DNA from: Aureobasidium sp. EXF-3400
Taxonomy: Eukaryota; Ascomycota; Dothideomycetes; Dothideales; Saccotheciaceae
Direction of reading: 5' to 3'
Assembly: GCA_024195585.1 (NCBI GenBank)
Contig: SWBL01000250.1
Location: forward strand, 16,553-80,552
Length of the DNA stretch: 64,000 nucleotides
In this document: positions 36,293 to 47,714 of the stretch, piece by piece
How the letters are laid out: each line of letters starts with the position of its first letter
Numbering within the stretch: the stretch's first letter is position 1
Program-made: the position numbers and the translations under genes
Notes under the pieces: model-generated
What the model was told of the DNA's origin: nothing
What the model saw: only the letters and a program-made list of their open reading frames with translations
Databases searched by the model: none

Positions 36293-39291
36293 AGTACGAT
36301 GTACGAAGCCGGAAGATGAACATTGCACACTAATCATGCAGGTTTCAGAACAAAAGGGACAGATGCATGCTCCGTATTTCTTATCATTTTTCTTTGTGCT
36401 CAATACGGACGACATGCTCCAGTCACGAAATCAATTGATCTCGGCGAGTTTCTTTTTCGGGAGCCGATTGACCGGTCAATGGCCGTCGAATAGGTGTTGG
36501 CTGCAGGTCAATTTACGCAAGTCGACGCGTGCAGTACCTCAGTAGACGCCGAGTGGAGCCACCTCTTTGGCCGCCGGCGGCTGCTCGCACGAGGCAAGAG
36601 TGATTTGCCTTCTTCATGCACGACATTGACCGACTGATTTTGAGTTTCGACTGTTTCTAGAAGTCCTCGACTATGGCGTAGTCAGGCATAAAAAAGAGGA
36701 GGAAAGAACAAAGCTCGTCGTTAGCACAGAAAATGCAATGAAAGAATGTCGACGGCCAAGGTGACGGCGTGACGGGGTTGTTCGGACGAGTGATGGACCC
36801 AGTGCAAGTGGCACGCCATACGAGAGGTTATTCCTTAACTTTTGCATGACAGGCTGTCATGTACTGAAGCGGTCTGCAGATCTCCATCCTATTACTCTAG
36901 CCTGCATGGTGAGAGGATGCACCTATGCGGGGGGTGGCTGGCCGCTGTGCTGTGAAACGATTTGAAATCATTGATTAACGAAACTGCATTGCTGGGCTGC
37001 AGTGACGAAAAGTGGTGCGACAGTGCGACAGAGGTGGAAAAGGTCCAATCAAAGCGGCGATGTTGCAATGATTGCACAACGTGGCAGCTTTCTCGTTCTG
37101 TCGCTCGCAGCAACAGATCCAAGTTTACTAAGTCACGCTCGTATCACGGTTCTAGAACCTGCAAAGATAGGATCCTGATTCAAGGTCCTTTGTATCTGCA
37201 GCAACTCCTGTCTCATGACCGCAAATTTTCTCCAACAAGCGGTGGGAAATCTTCAGCGCACGCAGTGTGCGCTGTCAAAAGAGCCCTATCAACTTTGCGG
37301 TTGGTATGAAAAACCGGTGCGGGACGATGTGGTTTTTAGGCGCGCCAGTTCAAGCCTCCTCGCGATCCGCGATGAACGGATGAACTCTCTCTCCACCTTG
37401 CGCGACGCTCCGCCCCGTTGCATGTCAAAGTGTTCCCAAAAACCGTGGGCGCGGTTCTCCACCTAGCGCTAAGAAAGCTAGACCGATATGGCGAGTAAAA
37501 GAATGCCCTATGAGTAACTTGTAGCGATCATCCTGCAGCAGCGTTTGGTCACACAGATTACGGACATATAAGCTGCAATCCACCGTGGTTGTGTTCAGGG
37601 CGCTGGGCCGAGCAGGGAAGACTCGGGTTTGCAAACGAGGAACAGGCCCTAGATCGGTAATACGGACTCTGAAATATTCATTGCAAAACCTTGATATATC
37701 ACCACCCACGGAGGAGCCGAAGGACATAAACGCTGAACAGAATCCCTGGCAGCAGGGTTCGCATCTGAAACCGGTTGTGTCGGTAAAAGTGGGAGATCGT
37801 CATGCCACTCACCGCTGGTATGGATGTCCGGGATCCGGGAAGGTGAACGGCTGATCTCATATGGATGGGTAGTAATTACTCTTGCATTGAGTGGTTCTTG
37901 TTTGGGAAGAATTCTGTGCCCACCTTGCGTGCTCGATTAACTGATTAGTATTCATGAGACGGCAAGTTTTTTTTGTTGGATGGGTTGGTTGAGGCAACAT
38001 AGATTGAGGTGAAGGCATAGGATGCTCGCCTCGAGAGAGGCACATGGCAGTTACATTAATATATCAGGATTGTGATGGTCAAAACCCAAGTAAAATTTGA
38101 GCGATCTAGATTCTGGAAAGCAGGCAGTTTCAAGGCCGTTTGGTGGAAACACGTAAGGAGTTGTGTACTGCCCAGTCTTCCAGCCACGCGCACAAGGTTC
38201 TGTACGTGTTTCGGCATGGGATTTTCTGAAGATAGTGATCAAGCTTGGCCGCGGAGAAAGGAGATGTTCCAGACGGAGTAATCCAAGCAGAAACAAGCAG
38301 TCCCTGGTTCGTCAATCACGGCAGGAGATATTGTATTTGTGTGCTGGATAAAGTGGATGACAGATGTCATACGGGCTGTCAGATGAAGGTTTGAATTGAC
38401 TTTGTCGGCCACGAGTCAAGGAGGTTGGCCGCGAAGTTCCTGACTCGCACAAAGCTCAAGGCGGGCGGGCAGGCAGTTGTTTGGAGAGCTCTTTCTTGCT
38501 GGCACTAGAGCTGCATGACAGTCGTTGCTAATACTTCAGCGCAGACTTCTTATGCGTTTAGTGCGTGTAAGGCCTTTGGCGTCTTCTGACGACGGAAGCT
38601 AAGCTGGCGCTAGACAGAGGGTGTATCTGGGAGTCGGGACCACAGTCGTGTCTAGCATGCCCATGGCCCTTGGCCGGTAGCGTAGATCCGTAAAGAAGGA
38701 CGACCTTTTTTCGACAAACGAGATCGCGGCGCGCACCAGCGTTTGATGGGTCCAGCGAATCGCACTGTATCTTGCAGGAGACAAGCAAATCACCCAGATT
38801 CGACCTCGACAGCGCTCCGTCATCCACTGCCAGGAAAGTCGGATCAGGCACAAGTCATCATACTCGAGCCGCAACCTCAGCATCCCAGGATACGACCGCC
38901 CACCTAGTTAACCCATCCTGCACGCTGCTTTCGCCCACGCTACCCCCCTGCCACCTGCCTCTGTTGCTTCTGCTGCCGCCGCCGCATCTTGGTCTTACCA
39001 GATCCGATCTGATCTGATCTGAGCAGGAGCCCCCTCGCACACACCACTGCACAAGGTCTTTGCCCAGACGTTCCTCTGCTCATCTCCGACTGTCGCCGTG
39101 TCTGCTCGTCCGACTATCGAAGCCAAAGTGCTTTCTGCTTCTGCTACTGTCTCTGTTGCCGCCGCCGTTGTCACTGCCGCCCAGATCTACCCTACCTGCC
39201 CACCTACCTGTCCTACGGACCCCTGCGTGCACATTTGCAACGTCGGAGCGCCACCGACACACAGCCGTCTACAAGTCCAAGTTGTCAGTCG
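36293..39291. promoter_or_regulatory. 3-kb non-coding region upstream of the Zn2Cys6 gene
   Basis: Almost 3.0 kb without a supported gene between the MYST stop and the Zn2Cys6 start. Open frames are under 120 codons and unrelated to anything I know. Tandem GATCT units occur at 39006-39020, and the last 250 nt are strongly C/T-rich, like a long 5'UTR. A long upstream region is common for regulatory genes. Confidence 0.45.
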
Positions 39292-42200
39292 ATGGATCAA
39301 CGACGTGCGCCCTTAGCCGGCCCCGACCAGCACTATCACCGTCCCTCGCTCCCCTCCGATCACTCTGCTCCTCCTTCCAACCAACAGATCTATCCTCCGC
39401 CGAGGCCTCACAGTCTACCGAGTGTCGACTCCTTCCCTCCACCACCACCGCCGCATCAGTACCACGCTTCGCAACCCACACCGACCGTGATACATCCTGC
39501 GCCTCACCCCGAGGGCCCGGAGAGGGCTGAACATCCATATACCGCTCCACCTGCTGTCCACGGAACCCCCGTCATCAAGACTGACATACCACCCGCACCG
39601 CCTCAGTATCCACGCCCATCCAGTAATCCTTTGCAGTCGCAACCCCAGCCTCAGCCTCAGCTTCAGTCGCAACACCCTGGACCGCCACCGAACGCTCGTC
39701 CACCAATGGAACACCATCCAGCTGCCTACGTGCAGCATCCGCCAGGCGAACATGTCAACTACATAGTCGGTCCCATGCTGGATCCTTACGGCCAACATCC
39801 ACCAGGATACTATCCACCGTACATGCCGACCATGCATATGACAAATCCAAATCAGCGTAAGAAGAGTATGCGCGCCAGTCAGGTAGGCCAGTACACTTCT
39901 TGATTTTTTCGATACATTCTTAATTTCTATCCACAGGCTTGCGATAGATGCCGTGAGCGTAAGTCCAAATGCGACGAGAATCGTCCTTGTGCAACGTGCA
40001 AGGAGCAAAACCTGGAGTGTAATTACAAGGATACACATCCCACCAAAGCCGACAAGAACAACCAGGCTCTTTCCGAGATGATTGCTGAAGTCTTGACGTG
40101 CATCAAGAGCATTAGTGAACGCCTTGGTGCTGTAGAGAAGCACCTCGCCATCCAGCCATCAGCACTAGCTCGTATTGACTCGCCAAACCCACCTAGTCCG
40201 GACAACCTAGATGCCATGGCTATAGACAACAGAAACACCATTGAAGAACTGACACAAATTCAACAGCGGACATGGAAAATTGGTGATCACACTACAGCAG
40301 CTCACAAACTGTTGCTTCGCTGGCCTTCCATTCAACCTTTGGTGCAAACCCGCAAATGCAACATCCAGGAGAACTATGTCATGAAAGGAGAAGACCGCCC
40401 CATTCTGCTGCTTTATGGCGCCGGTGACAAGCGCCTCAGGGACGACATGATAAACATTGGCGCCGCGAGTCCTGCAGGAAGTTCAAATGGAGACGATCTC
40501 ATGGCTTCAACCCCTGAGAACGACCCCAGACGGTCCGAGCCATTCACGCCTGGTTCTCCTATGATGACAATGGATATCGACACTATTGACATCTTGTTCA
40601 GTTCCTACAAGAAGAACATTCACCGGCTGCATCCATTTGTTGACATCGAAAGTATTGGAAGATATTTGAATGACACGTTCAAACCAAAGCATTGCGCAGA
40701 AACCAGAAATCACCACTCACCATTGTTTGCCACGAATGGTTCTGGTGAGCGGGAATCAAAGCGGAGAAGGGTACGCAATGACAACTATGCTGTTGGCCTT
40801 CTGCCGGGAGAGCACACGAGTAACTCAACGCCTGCACCGGTTAAACGTGCGCCGGAGCGAAATCTCACCACTGCAATCATATATTTGATTCTTGCCTTGG
40901 GCAAGATTTGCGAGGCTCCCGATCCTCTTCCTGGCCCAGTTCAAGAAGTCGCTCTCACGAGCAAGCCCAGTTTCATCCATACAACGATGGCATCGCCACA
41001 CATCAAGCCAGCGTTTGCATCTCCAAGGCATGCTCTGAGTAATGTCGCCAACTCTTCCGCTGGAGTCACACGGGCTCAATCTTGGGACGGTACTGTCAAC
41101 CAAGCGTCGAGCAAGAGACAAGCTCAGAATATCGAGAAGATAGCCGGGTTGGTCTACTATAGAGAAGCCGCTTCGATTCTTGGTGATTTCACGGACTCGA
41201 ATGAGCTCGCAGCCGCCCAAGCGCGCCTTTTAGCTGGCCTCTACAAAGGTCAACTTGCCAGAGTCCAGGAAAGCTGGAGCTGGATAAGCACGGCAGCACG
41301 AACTTGCCTCTATCGCATGAAGATGTGAGTGTATTTTGTTGCAACTGGCCAGGAAGTTTACTTACAAATCTACAGTGACGGCTTGGATAACACAATCATG
41401 GACAAGGATAAGGCGCGGAATCTAAACAAGCACGAGAATTTGACCATCCTCACCTTCTGGTCGGCCTTGCAGCTTGAAAGGTATGTGCAGTTTTCCAATG
41501 ATCCTGGCCATGCTAATTGTGGATTAGTGATATCCTCGCCGAATGGGACTACCCTCGTAGCGGTCTTCATCTGCTCGAGGGATCAGTCACTTATCCTGGA
41601 CAGGACAATCCGAAGGCGGATATATGGTCCCCGGAAGAACAGGAGAAGTTACTTATATCATGGTACTATTCAGCTCAACTTTATCTGCGCACAAAGCTGA
41701 ACAGCATCCATACAAATGTGTATGGAGGACAATGTAAGCTCTCCCGTATCATCTACTCAAGGTACAACGCTGACGACAAGAAGTATCGGCAGAAGATCCG
41801 CAAAGGCTTGCGGAGCTCCTTTGGCAGCAAACAGCAGACTTGAAAGGCTGGCAAGAACTTCAGCCTTCGTACTCTTGGTCTGACGACGACCCTCCTGCTT
41901 CTGACATTGTCGTTGCTCGGTTGAGAGCGAAGTATTATGGCGCTCGTTACGTTTGTACTCGACCCTACCTCGATTATGCTTTGCATGTCATGGGTGAGCT
42001 CGGAAAGGGCAAGACTCTCGAAGCGCTGACGAAAGATGCCAACGGCAACCATCGGGAAGCTGAGCTCGTGCTATTTACTGCCATCAACCAATATCATAGC
42101 GAGGATATGGTCAAGACAAAGTGTCGCATTTGTATTGATTCCGCCATGCGCAGTACTGTTGCTTTCGACGGCGTGGAGAACTTCGACCACCGCCTGATTG

Positions 42201-42570
42201 TTACAAACATTATGGGAACAGCTCACGCGTAAGCTCTCTGATCCTTGACTCCTCTTGACAACAGCTGACATTTGCTAGGCAATTTGGCAACATGCTTGTT
42301 CTGGCAGCAGTCTACAACTGCAACATCGACTGGCTTAAGGAACTCGTACCCAGAGAGAAGCTGCAAAGCTTGCTTCGTCGCACAATCGCCTTCATTCGCC
42401 GTTTACAGTATGCTTCCAGTGTCGCCGTCAGCGACATTCTAATTCTCGAAGCGATCGATCGCGAACTATTTCCTGAGAGTGATGGAGATGACCTCTACAG
42501 AAACGAAGGCTTGACTGGCGATTCCATCGCCTCTGGTGACTCGTTCAATTCCATCGACCCCATGGTCTAA
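39292..42570 (+). CDS. Zn2Cys6 fungal-specific transcription factor
   Basis: Nuclear DNA-binding regulator. Exons 39292-39882, 39937-41324, 41376-41480, 41528-41733, 41784-42228 and 42279-42570 sum to 3027 nt (1008 aa). Residues 1-197 are Pro/Gln/His-rich (for example QPQPQPQLQSQ), probably an activation region. The binuclear cluster begins with exon 2: Cys at about 199, 202, 209, 215, 218 and 225 (CDRCRERKSKC, CATCKEQNLEC), followed by a short coiled-coil-like stretch. The middle-homology region spans about 300-800: DILFSSYKKNIHRLHPFVD, AIIYLILALGKICEAP, YYREAASILG, and GLYKGQLARVQESWSWI. A basic patch SKRRRVR lies near 420. The intron 4 acceptor (AAG at 41783) is unusual but is the only join I found that keeps the frame. 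Target genes are unknown. Confidence 0.9.
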
Positions 42571-43552
42571 CAGGTGTCGGGACACCAGCTCCCTATACGA
42601 ACCATAGCACACATTGTGCACACCAGCCGCGAGAAGTACGCCCAGACGTCCTGGCTTTGCTCTATACTCACCGCCATCGGTGCGTCACATATACGTATCA
42701 TGACTCTGCATATGTTCCTTTCAGCAGCATGGTCGTTCATGCATGAGAAAAGTTCTCTGCTTCCGTATCTCTTTTTTGTCTTTTCGTCCTCGTTCTCCTT
42801 TCAGCATTTCGGGATATACCATTTGCGCATTTGCTTCTTCTGATGCTTAGCGTGGAGGTTACGTTGTTCTGTTTCCCGCATCTTGTCGTTTTTCATCGAG
42901 TTCCGGATTATTTGCTTTCTTTGCACTGAGCGTCTGGATGAAACACGGAAAACCTAATGCATGCATATACCTGTACTGCCTTTACGAAACTGGCGGACAC
43001 ATTAACGACCTTTCTGGGGGATTTGATGGCGTTTCTTCTTATAGCTCATTGTGTTGTTTAATCTTAGTCAATCGCTCAACGATGTCAATGGATTGTTTGC
43101 TTTGTTGTACTTGTGTTTATGCTCTTTTTGCTTTCTTGACATGTGTGAAGGCAAGTGCGGCCGTCTTTTCTGGGATGTGAGTGCTTTCTACCCCAGAACT
43201 ATGTTGATGCCGCAAGGTGACTGCCTTCCTATTTCCTTCGCCGATATCACTCTCAGTTTTGCGGAAATTGCACTGCAGAATGTTGGTGACCTATGCTTTC
43301 CTTGTTTCTCTTTCCTGTCACCACTTGAGCTGGAGTGTCCGTCGTCTCTCCTTCCACCAACTACACAAGAAACATGATGTTATTGAGAAACGGGGCGGAA
43401 TCTGCTGAGAGACGATATAAGAAGAAATAGTACATGTCAACATTACTCTACTGACGACTACGGATATAGAAAGAACAACTCGTTAGACCCTGACAAAAGA
43501 GAACCTCTAACCTCCGGGAACGGCAGGTAGTGCTGCCTCTGTAACTACCTGT
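42571..43552. other. Convergent intergenic region
   Basis: The 982 nt between the Zn2Cys6 stop (+) and the flotillin stop (-). T-rich plus-strand frames around 42574-43377 look like transcribed 3'UTR rather than genes. Confidence 0.5.
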
Positions 43553-45170
43553 TCAAGAACCATTGATACCCTTGTGCTTTGTAAGAGCAGTAGGAACGTC
43601 CTGAGCAGAATCCTCCCTTCCATGTCCGCCATTCGGCATCTGTGCCAGCCAAGCAGGAGGCATCATACCAGTCTGGTCCTGAATGGTTGAAAACAGCGGA
43701 GGCAGACTCTGCATGATGTTCTTGATGGGCGCAAAGGAGTCCACACCAGAAGCATCTCCTTGAGCACCACCTGTAGTCCAGACGTTGATCTTGGGCTGTA
43801 AACCTCTGATGGCTTCTGCGTTTGCCTTTGCAAGTTGCACGGGAATGTTGTTTTGCAGCATCATCCAATCGCGTACGCCTTGGGGTCCTCCCAGTACATT
43901 GCCGAGGGCTTCATAGGCGGAGGCGAGTTGCTTGATACCTGCTGCCTCGCGCTCGTGACGGATGTAGAGGGCCTCAGCTTCTGCTTTTTTAATTTCAAAG
44001 TCTCCGAGGGCATCCTGTTGCTTGCGGTACAGCGATGCATCGGCGGTTTTGCTGTCCTGGAGGAATCTAGCCTCTGTCTCTCTCTGCTTCTTGTGGTAGT
44101 GTCCCTCTGCTTGCTTTTCAGTCGTGTACAATTCCAAATCCGCAGTCTTGGATTGTTGGAATGCGATGGCTTCTGCATTCTGTCTAGCCTTGTAGAGTTG
44201 AGCATCCGCCTCTTGAGCAGCAGATTCCTTTGCAACCTTTGCCTTAGTGACGGTGGTTGCTCTCATTCTCTCCAATTCCATCAGAGCTTTACTTTCATGC
44301 ACACCCTTTTGGAGATCGGCGTCTTTGAGCTCGGCGGCGCGTTCGGCTTGAATACGCTCAATGTTTAGTTTTCTCTCAATGTCGATTTCTTGGGATTTGA
44401 AGCGTGAGTCTGCCATTGCTTTTTCGATCTTGCGTTCGGTTTCTTGGACGGCGGTGTTGGCGTTGATTTTTGCGATTTCTTGCTTGGTTTTGCCTAGGTT
44501 TTCGGCTTCTCCGATTTCACCTTGCATGCCTGTGGTTATGAGGCTTCAGTAAGAGTATCACGGTTTAAAGCAGTATATACAAGCAAAGGCTATACGTACG
44601 GGCATGCGCTACATCAACTTTTGCGCTTTGTTGGGCTCCCTCATGTGCCTTGCGAGACTGAAACTCGAAGTAATGTGATCCAGGCATATCGCGAAGCTCC
44701 TTGATACTAGCATTATAGATGTGGAGACCAAATTGGGTGAGTTCAGTCTGAACGTGCTCGACAACCTTTGTGCGGTAAAGACTGCGCTTCTCGAAGAGCT
44801 CCTTCATGGTAATGTTGGAGACGACAGATCTCGTCTCACCTTCGACAATACCCATGATGATGGCTTGAATGTGTTCACGGCTGGCAACACCGGCATCCGA
44901 GGTGCTGTCTGTCATCAAACCAGCATACTTGATAAGAGATTCTTGCTCGTCCTTGGGACCGATGGTGAAGACGGCTGGGAGACAGACTTGCAGCTTCTCG
45001 GATGTCATGGCCTGAAGGTCGGTCGTGAAATGGAAAGGGGTGATAGAGATCTTGGAGACTTTCTGGAAGGGATAGACCATGGCTTTCTTGGTGAGCTTCA
45101 GTCCTTTCACACCTGCGCCAGTGATGACGAGATAGGAGTTTGGCTCGGCAGCATGATAACCCCAAACCAT
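43553..45170 (-). CDS. Flotillin-like SPFH-domain protein
   Basis: Membrane-microdomain scaffold, peripheral on the inner plasma membrane or endosomes. Minus-strand exons 45170-44600 and 44529-43553 (intron 44599-44530, 70 nt, GTACGT...CCACAG) give 515 aa. The SPFH/PHB domain covers about 1-190: YLVITGAGVKGLKL, FHFTTDLQAMTSEKLQVCLP, TRSVVSNITMKELFEKR, and VVEHVQTELTQFGLHIYNAS. A long Ala/Glu/Lys-rich coiled-coil 'flotillin' domain (about 200-420) follows, with repeated EAE and KQ heptads. The C-terminus is a Pro/Met-rich tail (TGMMPPAWLAQMPN). Both domain order and length match filamentous-fungal flotillins. A TATATAA box on the same strand lies at 45267-45261. Confidence 0.93.
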
Positions 45171-45883
45171 CTTGATGTTGATGTTGACGTGTGAATTGTA
45201 TCGAGTATGGAAGTTTGAGTGTGAGATTAAGACGAATAAGAGAAAGACTGGATACTGATCTTATATACTTGAACAGAACCAGTCATAGTGCCCATATGAC
45301 CAGGCAGTTCGCATGGCGAAGCCGCCCAAGACTCATGAAAGGCTGGTCTGCCTTCGAATGAGCCACTTCCTACGGCCTTAATCGAATGCCGTTATTCCCG
45401 ACACCGACTTCAATGGTGCTTGGTTGGTGCTGAGGCGAGTCAGGTGTTAAGTTAGACGCTCTTTCCTTCTCAGGAGAACAGACATATGGGAGCAGCGTTG
45501 TTGGCCAAGCGGTCAGTCGGGATCTTGTGCCGAACTTTACGATTGTTAGAGCATCAAAATGGTGTCTTGGCGTGAGCATGATAGAGGTGGAGTCAGAAAT
45601 CCTCCGCGATCATTGGTGCCAAGCCGCCCGGCTGTGAGTAAGCTCAGTCGAAGCCGCCTATCCAGAAGTTCGTTGGAAGGATTCGAGAAGACGCCTGGAA
45701 GCTAAACCCAGGCATCTGACAGTCCCCACCCGATTGTCTCTGACAAGGCTTCTTGGCCTTGCGCACTCTCAGGCGCACAAAGATCTCGAGGCGCAGAAGT
45801 CTGCCTGAACCTCCACACAAATTTTGAACATCAAGAACACTTTCGGGTAGCAGGAATACATTATCCCTTCACCAGAATTCAAG
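45171..45883. promoter_or_regulatory. Divergent promoter region, flotillin and unknown small gene
   Basis: The 713 nt between divergent start codons. It contains the flotillin TATA-like element listed separately; nothing else is recognised. Confidence 0.5.
45261..45267 (-). promoter_or_regulatory. TATA-like element of the flotillin gene
   Basis: Minus-strand TATATAA, about 91 nt upstream of the flotillin ATG, at a spacing compatible with a fungal TATA box. Sequence evidence only. Confidence 0.45.
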
Positions 45884-46431
45884 ATGGCCGACAAACCACC
45901 TCCCTACGAGGAGATGTACTCAGGTGGATCCAACGGACACAGACGAGATGACAAAAAGGCGGCAGACCGACCATACAACCTGAGTGACCAAGCAACAGCA
46001 TCTCGATCAATGTTGGTATCTGCCGCGGCAGACAAGATCCACGCAGTGCTAGAACAGAGAGCATTGTACGGCATCTCAAGAACCACACTGGTGGTCATAC
46101 CATCCGGACATGAATGCAGTAAGTTTCTGATTGCCAGAAAAGCAAACAAGCAAACTTTCTGACAGTGCTAGACCTCTCCGGACCTTATAAAATTGCCGAC
46201 TTTGAAGAAAAGCCTATGGTCATAGAGCTGACTGGAGAGCTGAACAGTATAGAGTTTTGGTCGCAAGCCCAAGCAATCGATGAATTGCGCCAACAAGTGG
46301 CTTCGAGGATTGGCGGTGGAAGAGGAAGCATGCTGGATGTCAGACCAGATCAGCTTCATGTCCGATATGAGACGGCTTTCGGGTTGTTTGACACGATGAA
46401 TGTCATGGCGATTGTAGTCAAAATGCGTTAG
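45884..46431 (+). CDS. Uncharacterised small protein with N-terminal PY motif
   Basis: Exons 45884-46118 and 46172-46431 (intron 46119-46171, 53 nt, GTAAGT...GCTAG) give 164 aa. The N-terminus MADKPPPYEEMYSGG contains PPPY, a possible WW-domain or ubiquitin-ligase docking site. The rest appears to be a compact alpha/beta domain: SRSMLVSAAADKIHAVLEQR, TTLVVIPSGHE, IADFEEKPMVIELTG, FWSQAQAIDELRQQVASRI, and the C-terminal strand MNVMAIVVKMR. I do not recognise the family. The frame closes exactly across the intron, and the splice signals are good, so the gene is likely real. Its stop lies 11 nt from the stop of the convergent PYM gene. Confidence 0.75.
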
Positions 46432-46442
46432 TCTTTGCAGTA

Positions 46443-47042
46443 TCACGACTCGGCTTGGGTCGATTTCTTGTCTCCATTGGAATCGAAACCCAGAAGTTCG
46501 AGTTGTCGAATAAGCTCGTTCATCTTGATGACTTTCTGGAACTGCTCTGGAAGCAGAGAATCACCCTTCTCCTTCTTATCCTGCAATTCGCGTGCCTGAC
46601 GGAGCTTCTTGGCCAGCTTCTTGGCCTCTTTTGTCTTCTCAACCTCAGGGTCTACAGGGTCCTCTTTGACAGGTTCTACAGAAGCAGGAGGTTGTTTGGC
46701 AGTTGGAGTCGCAGCAGGAGTGTCGTCCTTGGTTGGTACAGAAGCGGCAGCCTTCTTCCTGGCCTCTCTACGCTTTGCATTCTTGTTGGCAGCAGCGGAA
46801 GGAGGTTCAGGTGTGGCAGAAGCAGTGTCGGCACCTGGTACACCAGCTTTTCCGCGGTTTTTGTACGCTTCGGCGGTACGGTTCTTGTAAAGTTCGACAT
46901 CCTCCGGAGGGCGGTAGCCAGGGCGTACTCTGATCTCTTTTCTCACGGTACCGTCTGGTCGTACGGACGAGGGGATGTGTCGCTCGCCGGTTGCTGAGGT
47001 CGCGATGCCGGCACGGGACACCTTGGAGGCTTCGGTAGGCAT
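46443..47042 (-). CDS. PYM-type exon-junction-complex disassembly factor (partner of Y14-Mago)
   Basis: Cytoplasmic, ribosome-associated protein that removes Y14-Mago heterodimers from mRNA. Single exon, 199 aa. The N-terminal Mago-Y14-binding motif is clear: GERHIPSSVRPDGTVRKEIR followed by VRPGYRPPEDVELYKNR. The middle is Ala/Pro/Lys-rich and disordered. The C-terminus is a charged helix (EKTKEAKKLAKKLRQARELQ) followed by FQKVIKMNELIRQLELLGFD, matching the C-terminal ribosome/eIF2A-like part. Presence of PYM implies a functional exon junction complex, in keeping with the intron-rich genes here. The start ATG at 47042 gives the expected MPTEASKVSRAGI; 245 nt separate it from the divergent QCR9 start. 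Confidence 0.9.
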   Translation of the reverse strand: MPTEASKVSRAGIATSATGERHIPSSVRPDGTVRKEIRVRPGYRPPEDVELYKNRTAEAYKNRGKAGVPGADTASATPEPPSAAANKNAKRREARKKAAASVPTKDDTPAATPTAKQPPASVEPVKEDPVDPEVEKTKEAKKLAKKLRQARELQDKKEKGDSLLPEQFQKVIKMNELIRQLELLGFDSNGDKKSTQAES

Positions 47043-47287
47043 CTTGACGCCAGTTAAGTGAAGCCTTTCCAGAAAGACGTATTCCAATTGACAATTTGAA
47101 AAGACGCAGCAGTGCCAAAGGACTCGGTGATGCAGCAAACAGAAAGCGAGTTTCAGCGCACGGACTGCCAAGACGTGCTGACCATGGACTTTGGATGGCG
47201 GCTTCCCTCGCTGTCGCCAGTCGCAGTTGCAGTTGCAGATTCACCACATTCACGTCTAGTCGCAGTCTCACTCGTCCAATCTTCACA

Positions 47288-47714
47288 ATGGCCTCCTCCG
47301 TAAGCTGGAAACTCATGCGCTTCTGCTGATCTGCTGCTGACACCGATTGCAGGCTCTCCAGGGTGTCTACAAGTCAGTCCTCGCTCCACGACCTCGCCCG
47401 CTCTCGACAACCTTCTGACTCTGTCCAACAGCACCATCTTCCGCAGAAACTACGTCTTCCTCAGTGTTGTCTTCACAAGCGCTTTCGCCATGGAGATGTA
47501 CGCTCCCACCCCAACCAATCCCACCCGCCTAGCAACCCTGTCTAACTTGTCCGCAGCGCTTTCGACAACGCCGCCGCCAGCGTCTGGAACAACATCAACA
47601 AAGGCGTACGTCTTCCCGTTGTTCCGAGCCCATCGTCTCGTCCTGTGCTGACACTCCCTCTAGCGCCAATGGAAGGACCTCAAGCAAAAGTACATGGAGA
47701 ACGACGACGAGTAA
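47288..47714 (+). CDS. QCR9: Cytochrome bc1 complex subunit 9
   Basis: Small single-pass subunit of mitochondrial complex III, located beside cytochrome c1 and the Rieske protein. Five exons, 47288-47299, 47353-47372, 47432-47497, 47557-47605 and 47664-47714, sum to 198 nt (65 aa) and are separated by introns of 53, 59, 59 and 58 nt. The protein reads MASSALQGVYN, then TIFRRNYVFLSVVFTSAF (the family-defining RRN plus membrane helix), AFDNAASVWNNINKGRQWKD and the acidic end ENDDE. The first exon codes only four residues, and exon 2 has 20 nt. All four introns have GT-AG ends (donors GTAAGC, GTCAGT, GTACGC and GTACGT). Identification rests on the spliced protein; no single open frame would reveal it. 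Confidence 0.93.

Noticed and set aside
37740..37790. B-box-like GGTTCGCATC sequence suggesting a tRNA
   Set aside because: No matching A box or cloverleaf stems could be drawn around it. No tRNA gene was found by eye anywhere in the window.
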